DNA of 64,000 nt from positions 1 through 64,000 of the forward strand of contig JAZDFC010000037.1 of assembly GCA_043808235.1 (NCBI GenBank), given 5' to 3'. Below, piece by piece: positions 34,481 to 43,856 of the stretch; the stretch's first letter is position 1; each line of letters begins with the position of its first letter. Made by a program: the position numbers and the translations under genes. The DNA is from JAZDFC01 sp043808235. GTDB taxonomy: Bacteria; Bacteroidota; Ignavibacteria; Ignavibacteriales; Melioribacteraceae. The notes below the pieces were generated by a model. It made no database searches and was not told where the DNA came from. It worked only from the letters and a program-made list of their open reading frames with translations.

Positions 34481-35380
34481 ATGAAAAATCAAAGCAGGAG
34501 GGATTTTTTCAAAACAACCGGCTTACTAACAGCCGGACTCGTTGGTCTTTCATCCGAATCCAAAGCGGGTTCCGAAATGGCATTGTCTAAAGACCGGATG
34601 GGTGTGCTTGTTGATACTACTGTTTGTATCGGCTGCCGTAAATGTGAGTGGGCATGTAAAAATGCTCACCAACTGCCTGCAGGTGATATTAGTGATTACG
34701 AAAACAGAGCAGTATTCGAAAAGAGAAGAAGACCCGACCACACTGCGTTAACAGTTGTTAACGAGTATCCGAATCCTGAAAAACCACAACTTCCAATAAA
34801 TGTGAAAGTTCAATGCATGCACTGCGATAGACCTGCATGTGTTTCGGCATGTATAGTCGGCGCCTTTTCAAAAATGGAAAACGGCTCGGTTGTATGGGAT
34901 ACGGATAAATGCATCGGCTGCAGATACTGCATGGTTGCATGTCCGTTTCAGGTGCCGGCGTTCGATTACGACAAAGCATTAAAACCTGATATTTCAAAAT
35001 GTGATTTTTGCTTTGATCGGACAAAGCAAGGTTTGCTTCCAGCTTGCGTTCAGATTTGTCCTGTTGAAGCGCTGACTTATGGAAAACGTTCCGACCTGAT
35101 ACAAATTGCATATAAAAGAATTGAAAATTATCCTGACCGATATATAAATCATTTATTCGGTGAAACCGAAGTTGGCGGCACAAGCTGGATGTACATGGCT
35201 AATAAGGATTTTGCAAAACTCGATTTTCCAAAACTTGGTGAAAGTCCCGCACCCGGTGTTTCCGAATCTATCCAGCATGGAATATTTGCTTACTTCGTCC
35301 CACCACTTGCTTTTTATGCACTGATCGGTGGTATAATGTGGTTGACAAAAAAGAAAGATAATTCCGGGGAGGAAAACTAA
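34481..35380 (+). CDS. Tat-exported four-cluster ferredoxin subunit with membrane anchor (HybA/NrfC type)
   Basis: Electron-transfer subunit that passes electrons between a membrane quinone module and periplasmic cytochromes. The N-terminus has a twin-arginine signal (SRRDFFKTTG, residues 5-14). Four cysteine groups bind [4Fe-4S] clusters: CIGCRKCEWACKN near 50, CMHCDRPACVSAC near 112, CIGCRYCMVACPF near 145 and CDFCFDRTKQGLLPACVQICP near 175. A single membrane helix near 270-290 with a lysine tail resembles HybA. Its stop shares one base with the start of the NrfD-like gene, so the two are partners. No molybdenum or hydrogenase catalytic subunit is in the window. Confidence 0.9.
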   Translation: MKNQSRRDFFKTTGLLTAGLVGLSSESKAGSEMALSKDRMGVLVDTTVCIGCRKCEWACKNAHQLPAGDISDYENRAVFEKRRRPDHTALTVVNEYPNPEKPQLPINVKVQCMHCDRPACVSACIVGAFSKMENGSVVWDTDKCIGCRYCMVACPFQVPAFDYDKALKPDISKCDFCFDRTKQGLLPACVQICPVEALTYGKRSDLIQIAYKRIENYPDRYINHLFGETEVGGTSWMYMANKDFAKLDFPKLGESPAPGVSESIQHGIFAYFVPPLAFYALIGGIMWLTKKKDNSGEEN

Positions 35381-36624
35381 TGGAAGAATTAATGAAACCC
35401 ATCCCGGTTCAAAAAAAATTTTTTACTCCCGGCGTCATTTTTTTATGTCTTCTTGCATTAAACGGACTAGCATTTTTAGGCGGAAGATTTCTATTTGGTA
35501 TCGGGACAGTCACAAATCTAAGTAACCAGTTCCCGTGGGGAATTTGGATTGGACTCGATGTTGCAGCAGGTGTTGCTCTTGCAGCAGGTGGATTTACTTC
35601 GGCTGCACTCGGGCATGTTATGCATAAGCACGAATATGAAGTAATCATTCGACCTGCTTTATTGACAGCATTACTCGGATACACTTTCGTAGCATTAAGT
35701 GTAGTTAGCGATATCGGCAGATGGTATTATATCTGGCATCCGTTGATTATGTGGAATGGCAATTCGGCGCTGTTCGAAGTTGGCATTTGTGTTATGTTTT
35801 ATCTTACCGTTTTATATATCGAGTTTCTTCCCATTGTTACCGAACGTTTTATAGGAAATGTAAAATTACCCGGATTACTCTCGAAATTAAATAAACCCGT
35901 TGACGGGATGCTGCGGATACTTGGCAAGGGACTGAACAAAACGATTTTCATTTTTATAATTATGGGTGTTGTACTTTCATGTTTGCATCAATCTTCGCTT
36001 GGCACGCTCATGATTATCGCTGGACCGAAGATGCATCCACTCTGGCAAACGCCGGTGCTGCCGTTATTATTTCTTTTATCTGCAATCTCAGTCGGTTTCC
36101 CGATGGTGATAATGGAATCTCTTGCTGCATCGCGTTCATTCGGAATGAAACCGGAGATGGAGGTTCTTTCGAAACTTTCGAGATATGTTGGACCGCTGCT
36201 AGGGATTTACCTCGCATTCAAAATCGGTGATATGTTCATCCGCGAAACATTTGTTTATCTAACTCATTTCACAAAAGATAGTGTAATGTTCACAATTGAA
36301 TTAGTGATTGGAGTGATTGTTCCGCTCCGTATGTTTCTTTCCGAAGCAGTAAGAAAATCTCCACTCGGGTTATTTATCGCATCGATGCTGGTAATATTTG
36401 GCGTTCTATTAAATAGATTTAACAATTTTGTTACCGCCTACAATCCGCCTTACGCAGATCAATCATATTTCCCGTCAATCGGGGAGATATCGGTTACAGT
36501 TGGATTCATAGCATTGGAAATCTTAATCTATCGCGTTATGGTGATGATTTTCCCCGTAATCAGCGTGCCTGCTAAAAAATTGTTTCTCAAAACGAAATAT
36601 GCAATTAGAGGAACTGCGGAATGA
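35380..36624 (+). CDS. NrfD/HybB-type integral membrane subunit
   Basis: A 414-residue polytopic protein with about ten membrane helices, of the NrfD family that interacts with quinone in complexes such as Hyb, Psr, Qrc and the Geobacter Cbc clusters. Recognisable stretches are FPWGIWIGLDVAAGVALAAGGF near residue 48 and WYYIWHPLIMWN near residue 112. It binds no cofactor of its own by family precedent. It overlaps the ferredoxin gene by 1 base and the 13-heme cytochrome by 4 bases (ATGA), implying a three-subunit quinone:cytochrome oxidoreductase. Confidence 0.9.
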   Translation: MEELMKPIPVQKKFFTPGVIFLCLLALNGLAFLGGRFLFGIGTVTNLSNQFPWGIWIGLDVAAGVALAAGGFTSAALGHVMHKHEYEVIIRPALLTALLGYTFVALSVVSDIGRWYYIWHPLIMWNGNSALFEVGICVMFYLTVLYIEFLPIVTERFIGNVKLPGLLSKLNKPVDGMLRILGKGLNKTIFIFIIMGVVLSCLHQSSLGTLMIIAGPKMHPLWQTPVLPLLFLLSAISVGFPMVIMESLAASRSFGMKPEMEVLSKLSRYVGPLLGIYLAFKIGDMFIRETFVYLTHFTKDSVMFTIELVIGVIVPLRMFLSEAVRKSPLGLFIASMLVIFGVLLNRFNNFVTAYNPPYADQSYFPSIGEISVTVGFIALEILIYRVMVMIFPVISVPAKKLFLKTKYAIRGTAE

Positions 36625-37736
36625 AAAAGACATTATTCTTAGTTATTATCTTTGGATTATACGGACTCACATTTGCTCAGAGCCATTCAAAATTAAACTT
36701 AGATTGCAAAACCTGTCATGAATGCGATACTCCGACGAAAACAAATCCGTGTCTTATAGCATGCCCAAGAACCGATATGGTAACAATTCATAACAAACCC
36801 GAAGAAGGACCGGCAAAAATTGTAATGAATTATTTTCTCGGCGTTGAAAACATTTATGAGCCTGTGACTTTTTCACATTTCCTTCATGCCGAGATGGCAG
36901 GTATTTCCGGCGGATGTAAAACTTGTCATCATTTCAATAATACAGGTAATATTTTAAAATGTGTTGATTGCCATGAAGTTACAAGAGCACGCAACGACAT
37001 TTCGAAACCGGATTTGAAGGGCGCTCTTCACAGACAATGTATTGACTGCCATAGAGAATGGAGCGGGAACGCAGAGTGCGGTTCGTGCCATGCAACAAAT
37101 TCCGATAAAAAGACCAAAGTGAAATCCGGAACTGATAAAACGGCAAAAGTACATCCGGAAATTGTTGAACCCAATCGTTTAGTGTTCGAAACAAATTACA
37201 AGGAAGGAAAAATCGTAACCTTCTATCATAACGAACATACAGATGTTTACGGAATAGAATGCGGCAGCTGCCACAAAAATGAAAGTTGCGCCAAATGCCA
37301 CGACAAAACCGGTCATTTTACAAAAACAAAAAAAGATGCTAATCAGAAACATAAGCCGTGCGCTTCATGCCATAATGTTCAAAAGAATTGCAATTTCTGC
37401 CACAGTTCGGAAATTAAAGCTCCGTTTAACCATTATTCAAATACCGGCTTTGATATAGGCGAATACCATGGAAGGTTGAGCTGTAATAAATGCCACAAGC
37501 AAGCAAATAATTTTAAGGGACTTAGCAGTAACTGCAATGTTTGTCACTCCGCATGGAATAGTACGAATTTTAAACATGAGAAGACCGGAATTATACTGGA
37601 TGAAATTCACATCGAAAATGATTGTGAAGACTGCCACATTGATAGAAATTTTAAGGCTAAGCCATCTTGCGAAAATTGCCACGGTGATGATATTAAATAC
37701 CCGGCTTCGGTGCCCGGCAAAAAGATTCGAAAATAA
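36621..37736 (+). CDS. Periplasmic 13-heme cytochrome c
   Basis: A 371-residue exported protein (signal peptide 1-19 ending LTFAQ) with thirteen CXXCH motifs. Spacing and the FYHNEHTDVYGIECGSCH element resemble class III / c7-type cytochromes, in which distal histidines lie just before the motifs. The gene overlaps the NrfD gene and presumably accepts electrons from the ferredoxin subunit. It lacks a lipobox and membrane anchor, so a soluble periplasmic wire is likely. The histidine kinase gene follows after 21 bases. Confidence 0.9.
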   Translation: MKKTLFLVIIFGLYGLTFAQSHSKLNLDCKTCHECDTPTKTNPCLIACPRTDMVTIHNKPEEGPAKIVMNYFLGVENIYEPVTFSHFLHAEMAGISGGCKTCHHFNNTGNILKCVDCHEVTRARNDISKPDLKGALHRQCIDCHREWSGNAECGSCHATNSDKKTKVKSGTDKTAKVHPEIVEPNRLVFETNYKEGKIVTFYHNEHTDVYGIECGSCHKNESCAKCHDKTGHFTKTKKDANQKHKPCASCHNVQKNCNFCHSSEIKAPFNHYSNTGFDIGEYHGRLSCNKCHKQANNFKGLSSNCNVCHSAWNSTNFKHEKTGIILDEIHIENDCEDCHIDRNFKAKPSCENCHGDDIKYPASVPGKKIRK

Positions 37737-37757
37737 GTTGAGATAAGCGACAACATT

Positions 37758-39620
37758 ATGTTTCGAAAAATCAGCGTAAAATTATTTCTTGCACTTGGTT
37801 TTACATTCGTGTTGATTATTGGAGTTTACGCTTACTACTCCATCTCGTCGCAATACGATATGCAAATTACTTCGCTTGAAAAGCATGTAAACCAATTAAG
37901 TGAGACGGTAAAAAACAGCACGCGTTATGATATGCTTCACAACGAGAGAGAACGGATTTTAAATATAATCTCTACTATCGGTAAAGCTAAATCCTTTCAG
38001 AATGTCAGAATAATTAATAAAGAAGGCGAGATTAATTATTCATCAAACCCTGACGATATCGGGCATCTTGTTGATAAAGCTGCTGAAAGCTGTTACGCAT
38101 GCCATGCTGCAAATCAACCCCTCACAAGATTGAATATTAAGGAGAGAACAAGAATATTCTCCCCTCACCCGGATTCTTCACGTGTGCTCGGAATAATTAC
38201 TCCAATTTATAATGAAAAATCTTGCTGGGAAGCTGAATGCCATGCACATGAGCAGAGCAAAGTAATACTGGGTGTATTGGATATTACGGTTTGCTTAAAA
38301 GAATACGATGAAAATCTTAAAAAAAGCGAAATTGGAATTTTATTAGTAGCGATTATCTCGATATTTTCCATCGGTACAATCGTTTGGTTATTCTTAAGGA
38401 AATGGGTTGACGGACCCGTAAAAGAACTTGTGAAAGCAACCAACAATATTGCTGCAGGTAATTTGAATTACCACATCGAAAAGACAGGGAAAGATGAATT
38501 GGGATTTCTCGCAAAGTCGTTTAACAACATGACGGATAAATTAGCACAAGCTCGCCTGCAGTTATTTCAGTCCGATAAAATGGCTTCGCTTGGTAAATTA
38601 GCTGCCGGAGTCGCACACGAAATCAATAATCCGCTCACCGGGGTTTTAACCTACAGCAGTTTTCTTCTCAAACGTATGAATGAACATCCCGAATGGAAAG
38701 AAGACCTCGAAGTGATTGTGCGCGAAACTAAACGAAGCAGGGAAATCGTAAAAGGACTTCTCGATTTTGCGCGTCAATCCACACCTAAGAAACAGGAAGT
38801 AAATATTAACGAGGTGATTGAGCGGGCTATTACAGTTATTGCAAATCAACTGACGTTGAGTAATATACAAATAGTAAGAAATTTCGAGAAAGAACTTCCG
38901 CTCATAACTGCAGATTCAAACCAGATTCAACAAGTGGTTTTAAATTTAGTAGTTAATGCGATGGATGCAATAGAGCAGCACAAGGGACAGATTACTTTAT
39001 CCACCGAGCTGCTTAAGCTGAAGCCATTCGGAATAACGCAAATTAAAAAGGCCGTTTGTCCGAAGGGACATAACTTGATTGACCAGGATCATCGCATCGG
39101 TGGACTTCCGGCAATCCGGGTAAAAATAAATTCAAATGGAAACGAAGGTTACTTGCATCTTAACGCAATTTACGGCAAGAACAATCATCATCTCGGAATT
39201 GAATTTCAGCAAAAAAAAATTTCTAAAATGTCATGCCCCGAATGTAATATATCGCTTGTAAACGAATCTAAAAAATGCCCTGAATGCGATGCGCCGGTTT
39301 ACGAGATACAAATTCCGGATAAGGGCATGCTCGAAGGATGCACACGGTTTGGATGTGGCTGGCAGATATGGCAGCAGGTTGATTTAGTTGGCGAAAAACA
39401 ATACGTCCAAATTAGAGTTGCCGATAACGGATGCGGCATCCCGCAGGAAAATCTCGATAAAATTTTTGATCCGTTCTTTTCTACAAAAGGACAAAAAGGA
39501 ACCGGGTTGGGACTCTCAGTAATCTGGGGAATAATTGATAACCACAACGGGAAAATTTCCGTGGAAAGCGTCATGAACAAAGGAACCGCTTTTACAATTC
39601 AACTGCCGGTAAAAGGATAA
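37758..39620 (+). CDS. Heme-motif sensor histidine kinase with zinc-ribbon insertion
   Basis: A 620-residue membrane kinase. Helices near residues 8-28 and 192-213 enclose a periplasmic sensor with a CYACH heme motif (112-116) and a second CWEAECH (156-162, a CX4CH spacing). HAMP follows at about 213-265, then HisKA with phospho-acceptor His287 in GVAHEINNPLTG. The ATPase domain has its N-box near Asn400 and G boxes at DNGCG (556) and GTGLG (581), but about 125 residues are inserted between them. The insert holds Cys434, the pairs CPEC at 493 and CPEC at 507, and Cys528/533, resembling zinc ribbons. It lies between two electron-transfer gene sets and is followed by two response regulators. 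Confidence 0.88.
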   Translation: MFRKISVKLFLALGFTFVLIIGVYAYYSISSQYDMQITSLEKHVNQLSETVKNSTRYDMLHNERERILNIISTIGKAKSFQNVRIINKEGEINYSSNPDDIGHLVDKAAESCYACHAANQPLTRLNIKERTRIFSPHPDSSRVLGIITPIYNEKSCWEAECHAHEQSKVILGVLDITVCLKEYDENLKKSEIGILLVAIISIFSIGTIVWLFLRKWVDGPVKELVKATNNIAAGNLNYHIEKTGKDELGFLAKSFNNMTDKLAQARLQLFQSDKMASLGKLAAGVAHEINNPLTGVLTYSSFLLKRMNEHPEWKEDLEVIVRETKRSREIVKGLLDFARQSTPKKQEVNINEVIERAITVIANQLTLSNIQIVRNFEKELPLITADSNQIQQVVLNLVVNAMDAIEQHKGQITLSTELLKLKPFGITQIKKAVCPKGHNLIDQDHRIGGLPAIRVKINSNGNEGYLHLNAIYGKNNHHLGIEFQQKKISKMSCPECNISLVNESKKCPECDAPVYEIQIPDKGMLEGCTRFGCGWQIWQQVDLVGEKQYVQIRVADNGCGIPQENLDKIFDPFFSTKGQKGTGLGLSVIWGIIDNHNGKISVESVMNKGTAFTIQLPVKG

Positions 39621-39636
39621 TTAATTTTGAAGATAA

Positions 39637-40440
39637 ATGAATAACCAATACGACATATTAATAATTGACGATGAGAAAGTAATCATCGATTCAATTCAAA
39701 AGATTACCGGGTTTAGTGATTTTACTTCGGACACGGCATTCGATGCATTGACAGCGATACAAAAAATCCTTGAGAATAATTACAGACTTATTATTTGCGA
39801 TATAATGATGCCGGGCATGGACGGTTTTCAATTTTTGAAAGAAACTTTCAGATTAGGAATTACGGCTCCCGTTATCATGACTACCGGCTATTCTACTCTC
39901 GACAATGCTGTAAAGGCACTGATAGAAGGCGCATTCGCATATATCCCTAAACCGTTTTCAATCGACGAGATGACAAGCGCCATAAAGCGCGGAATAAAAT
40001 TCTCCGGGATACAGAATAAACTGCGCGTCGAGACCGGGGAGGTGGATTCGACAATCCATTTCGTTCCCTGCCCTGCAACATATTGCAGGCTTGGTTATTC
40101 AAGCTGGGTTTTTTTGGATAAAGAAGGAATGGCAGTTCTTGGAGTTCATGACTTCTTCATTAGAACAATTGATATTCCGGATCAAATCGAATTTATGGAA
40201 ATTGGCGACAACATCGAACAGGGGAACATCTGCGCTAAAATTATTTCGGTCGATTCGTCGGTTCATAATCTGTTATCCCCGGTTAGCGGTAAAATTATAG
40301 AACGGAACGAAAAACTTTTAAAAGATATTTCACTTCTTGAAAAAGACCCGTATTTTGAAGGGTGGATTTACAGGGTTGTGCCGACAAACTCAACCCACGA
40401 AATTAAAAATCTAATTCCGTGCAGTTCGGATAGATTATGA
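39637..40440 (+). CDS. Response regulator with glycine-cleavage H-like output domain
   Basis: A 267-residue cytoplasmic protein. Residues 1-125 form a receiver domain with acidic pair DDE near 11, phospho-acceptor Asp55 in ICDIMMPGMDG and Lys in PKPFS. The rest resembles GcvH: GMAVLGVHDFFIRTID, MEIGDNIEQGN, LLSPVSGKIIERNEKL and DPYFEGWIYRV line up with H protein, but the position of the lipoyl lysine holds serine (SVDSSVHN). No DNA-binding domain is present, so the output is probably a protein contact. It follows the heme kinase by 16 bases. Confidence 0.88.
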   Translation: MNNQYDILIIDDEKVIIDSIQKITGFSDFTSDTAFDALTAIQKILENNYRLIICDIMMPGMDGFQFLKETFRLGITAPVIMTTGYSTLDNAVKALIEGAFAYIPKPFSIDEMTSAIKRGIKFSGIQNKLRVETGEVDSTIHFVPCPATYCRLGYSSWVFLDKEGMAVLGVHDFFIRTIDIPDQIEFMEIGDNIEQGNICAKIISVDSSVHNLLSPVSGKIIERNEKLLKDISLLEKDPYFEGWIYRVVPTNSTHEIKNLIPCSSDRL

Positions 40441-40474
40441 TTAATGAATATAAAAATTCCACAGGAGATAAATC

Positions 40475-41635
40475 ATGTCACTTTTGATTTTCATTATCGG
40501 CATAATGATATTTATTGCCGCCGACGTAATAATCAGATTTATCATAAAAAAGATACAGAACAAAAAACTCAAAGCGGAACGCTCTGCGGTTCTTGACGAA
40601 AGTTTAAAAATAGATTTCAGCAAAGAAGCCACAACATTAAAACGTGTTGAAGTCGATAATCCTAAAGCAAGAATTTTGTGCGTGGACGATGAAGAAGTAA
40701 TCCTCGGCAGCTTCAGAAAAATTCTTGTACTGGAGGGATACTCGGTTGATACTGTTGAGAAAGGCGCCGAAGCGCTGCGGCTCGTTCAGATGCACCATTA
40801 CGATTTTGTATTTACCGATTTAAAGATGCCGGAAATGGATGGAGTTGAAGTTTGCAAGGCAGTAAAACATCTGCGACCGGATATTGATGTTATAATTATT
40901 ACGGGTTACGCAAGCGTGCAGACCGCTGTGGAGACAATGAAATTCGGTGCGATGGATTATGTCGAAAAACCATTCACCGAAGATGAATTATTGGATTTCG
41001 CGAAGAAGATATTAATTAAACGTCAGGATAGAATTCAGAAACAACTTAAACCAAAAGTACACATTACTCACCTCAGCGAACTTGGTTTAACAAAATCTCA
41101 CGAGTTTGCCATACCCGGTGGAGTATTCATTTCGTCAGGTCACTGCTGGGCAAGCCTTGAATCCGACGGTACAACAAAAGTCGGCCTCGACGATTTCGCC
41201 AATAAACTCATCGGCAAAATCGATAATATAAATTTCCCCAATCTCGGCATGCACATCAAAAAGGGCGACTCTTTATTCAGCATCAAACAAGGGCACCGCA
41301 CTATACAATTCAATTCCCCTATTACAGGAAAAGTAAATGCCATCAATCACGAGTTAACCGAAAAACTCGAATCGATTGAGATTACTTCCTACGAAAAGAA
41401 TTGGATTTGTGCAATCGATGTGGACAACATTGATGATGAAATACGCGAATTAAAAATCGGAAAAAGCGCAGTAAGTTTTTATCACGAAGAAATTGAAAAA
41501 TTCAGCGAGTTGATGAAAAAAATTTCCCCGGCAAAAACCGGCGAGGAAATCACGGATGGAATGCACCTTGGCGCCATGGAAAGCATGGATGATTTCAATT
41601 GGGATAAAATGGCAAAAGAGTTTTTCAGCAAGTAA
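40475..41635 (+). CDS. Membrane-anchored response regulator with H-like output domain
   Basis: A 386-residue relative of the preceding gene. An N-terminal membrane helix (residues 1-24) and basic linker tether a receiver domain (65-185) with phospho-acceptor Asp115 in FTDLKMPEMDG and Lys in EKPFT. The C-terminal part again follows the GcvH pattern (WASLESDGTTKVGLDDFA, IKKGDSLFSI, FNSPITGKVNAINHEL, EKNWICAI) without a lysine at the lipoyl site (HRTIQ). A good ribosome site, CAGGAG, precedes the ATG. Anchoring in the inner membrane would place it next to the quinone-linked complexes encoded around it. Confidence 0.87.
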   Translation: MSLLIFIIGIMIFIAADVIIRFIIKKIQNKKLKAERSAVLDESLKIDFSKEATTLKRVEVDNPKARILCVDDEEVILGSFRKILVLEGYSVDTVEKGAEALRLVQMHHYDFVFTDLKMPEMDGVEVCKAVKHLRPDIDVIIITGYASVQTAVETMKFGAMDYVEKPFTEDELLDFAKKILIKRQDRIQKQLKPKVHITHLSELGLTKSHEFAIPGGVFISSGHCWASLESDGTTKVGLDDFANKLIGKIDNINFPNLGMHIKKGDSLFSIKQGHRTIQFNSPITGKVNAINHELTEKLESIEITSYEKNWICAIDVDNIDDEIRELKIGKSAVSFYHEEIEKFSELMKKISPAKTGEEITDGMHLGAMESMDDFNWDKMAKEFFSK

Positions 41636-41762
41636 AAACTTAGAAGCTTCAAAAGGAATTCGTCGTTTTATCTATGATTAAGAATTACTATCTTTTAGCG
41701 GATAAAATATTCCGAAATAATTTTTATTTGGGTTATTTCAGGTTTTATCCAGTGAAAATCGC

Positions 41763-43856
41763 GTGACCAAAGAAAGGAAGTTGAATACGTTCCTAATATC
41801 GAATATAAAACTGAGAATCTGGTTTTTCTTTACATTGATTGCTGCTGCAATTTTACCCGGTAGTATATCTGCGCAGAACGATGATTGTTTGGTTTGTCAT
41901 GAAGACAAAGATTTGAGTCTTGTACGAAACGGAAGAATCGTTCCCCTTTTCCTCAACGCGAAACAATTCAACCAGTCGATTCACAAAGATTTGGCGTGTA
42001 CCGATTGTCATCAAGATTTTGATGCTGAAGAACTGCCCCATAAGGAAGGTAGTAATATTTCGCGGGTCGATTGCTCAACATGCCATGACGAAGCAGTTGA
42101 AAAATTCGAAAGGAGCTTGCACGGGCAAGCTCAAAAGAAAAAATTAGCCTTAGCTCCAAAATGTGAATCGTGCCATACTAAACATTTTATCCTTCCTTCC
42201 ACCGACCCGAGGTCGCAGACTTATGTGATGAATATACCGGCTTCGTGCGGACAATGCCATAAGGAAGGGACCAAGGTTTCAAGTCTTCAAACAATCAGCC
42301 AGCAGCACATTCTTGAGAACTATTCATTTTCAATTCACGGTGAAGCATTATTAAAGAAAGGGCTAATTGTTACAGCAGTATGCACAAGCTGCCATACTGC
42401 TCACGATATCTTGCCGCATGAAAATCCGGAATCATCAATCAATCGGAAAAATATTGCAAAGACTTGCATGCAGTGCCACAGCCAAATTGAATCGGTTCAT
42501 CAAAAAGTAATAAACGGGGAATTGTGGGAGAAAAAATCTCATGTAATACCGGCTTGTATCGATTGCCATCAGCCGCATAAAGTAAGAAAAGTTTTTTATG
42601 CCGATAGTCTGCCGGATGAAAGTTGCATGAAATGCCATACGGATAAAAACATTCACAAAGTGATTGATGGACAGAAAATTTCCCTTTATGTGGATGCTGA
42701 AAAAGTTAAAAATTCGGTTCACAAAGAAAACTCTTGTGTAAAGTGCCATACAAATGTGGATCCGCGAAACAAACCGGTATGTGTGAACAGCGGCAAAGTC
42801 GATTGCTCTATTTGCCATGCCGAAGAAGTAAACGATTATAATATTAGCAGTCACGGAAGAGCCTTTGCAAATATGGACACAAAAGCTCCGTACTGCACAA
42901 GTTGTCACGGTGATCATGACATTATTAAAAACAATGACCCTAAAGCAAAGACATACCTGACCAAGATTCCCAACTTGTGCGGAGAGTGCCACAAGACAGG
43001 AGTATTTAAAACCAAAAATGGAGAAACAACCGAAGAGATTGTTAAAAGCTACAAGGAGAGTATCCACGGGAAAGGAATGATGGAATCGGGATTGACGGTT
43101 TCCGCGACTTGCACAAGTTGTCATTCAACTCATAAAGAGCTGCCGCCAAGCGACCCATCAGCAACAATCAATAAACACAATATTTCAAAAACCTGCGGCG
43201 AATGCCATCTCGGAATTTATGAACAATTTAATAACAGTATTCACAGTCCAAGGCTGAGCAAAAGCGACGAACCGCTTCCGGTTTGCGTTGATTGTCATTT
43301 CCCTCATGCGGTAAGTAGTGTGGATATGGATAATTTCAGACAGAGCATTTTAGCTCAATGCGGTAATTGTCATGAATCATTAACGGAATCTTACTTTGAA
43401 ACCTTTCACGGGAAAGTATCGAATTTGGGATTAGCCAAATCGGCAAAGTGCCATGACTGCCATGGCGCACATAATATCCTTCCGGTTTCAAATCCTACAT
43501 CAACTCTAAATCGTATAAATATTATCGGCACTTGTAAGAAATGTCATCCGAACTCAAACAGAAAATTTGTTGGATATTTGAGTCATGCAACACACCACGA
43601 TAAAGATAAATACCCGATACTTTATTATACATATTGGTTTATGTCATCGCTGCTAATTGGTACATTTACTTTCTTCGGAATTCACACATTATTATGGCTG
43701 CCACGCTCGCTTGCAGAACGGAGAAAAAAGAAAAATTTGGAAATGAATATCGGAACAGAAAAGCCGGAAGCGGAAAAATCAATTGAAGAAACAAAATCCG
43801 GAGAAATTGAAAACAACACAGACGAACCGGAAGAAAAGATGGATTCAGATGAATAG
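41763..43856 (+). CDS. 19-heme membrane-anchored cytochrome c
   Basis: A 697-residue periplasmic cytochrome with a signal-type helix (about residues 17-37), nineteen CXXCH motifs and a C-terminal membrane helix near 625-645 followed by a charged tail. Hemes 1-8 and 9-16 form two copies of one module: each has CxxCH-x(n)-SxHK, a VDCSxCH, a SCGQCHK-like pair, CTSCH followed by TH/AH and a final CxDCHxPH; three hemes follow. The start is GTG at 41763, the only plausible one before the signal helix. Its end overlaps the cytochrome b gene by 8 bases. Its N-terminal module is also similar to the 16-heme fusion protein downstream. Confidence 0.88.
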   Translation: MTKERKLNTFLISNIKLRIWFFFTLIAAAILPGSISAQNDDCLVCHEDKDLSLVRNGRIVPLFLNAKQFNQSIHKDLACTDCHQDFDAEELPHKEGSNISRVDCSTCHDEAVEKFERSLHGQAQKKKLALAPKCESCHTKHFILPSTDPRSQTYVMNIPASCGQCHKEGTKVSSLQTISQQHILENYSFSIHGEALLKKGLIVTAVCTSCHTAHDILPHENPESSINRKNIAKTCMQCHSQIESVHQKVINGELWEKKSHVIPACIDCHQPHKVRKVFYADSLPDESCMKCHTDKNIHKVIDGQKISLYVDAEKVKNSVHKENSCVKCHTNVDPRNKPVCVNSGKVDCSICHAEEVNDYNISSHGRAFANMDTKAPYCTSCHGDHDIIKNNDPKAKTYLTKIPNLCGECHKTGVFKTKNGETTEEIVKSYKESIHGKGMMESGLTVSATCTSCHSTHKELPPSDPSATINKHNISKTCGECHLGIYEQFNNSIHSPRLSKSDEPLPVCVDCHFPHAVSSVDMDNFRQSILAQCGNCHESLTESYFETFHGKVSNLGLAKSAKCHDCHGAHNILPVSNPTSTLNRINIIGTCKKCHPNSNRKFVGYLSHATHHDKDKYPILYYTYWFMSSLLIGTFTFFGIHTLLWLPRSLAERRKKKNLEMNIGTEKPEAEKSIEETKSGEIENNTDEPEEKMDSDE

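Noticed and set aside
42435..43124. 229-codon open frame antisense to the 19-heme cytochrome gene
   Set aside because: It mirrors the repetitive CXXCH coding sequence, has no family resemblance or ribosome site, and other frames opposite strongly biased genes are open for the same reason.
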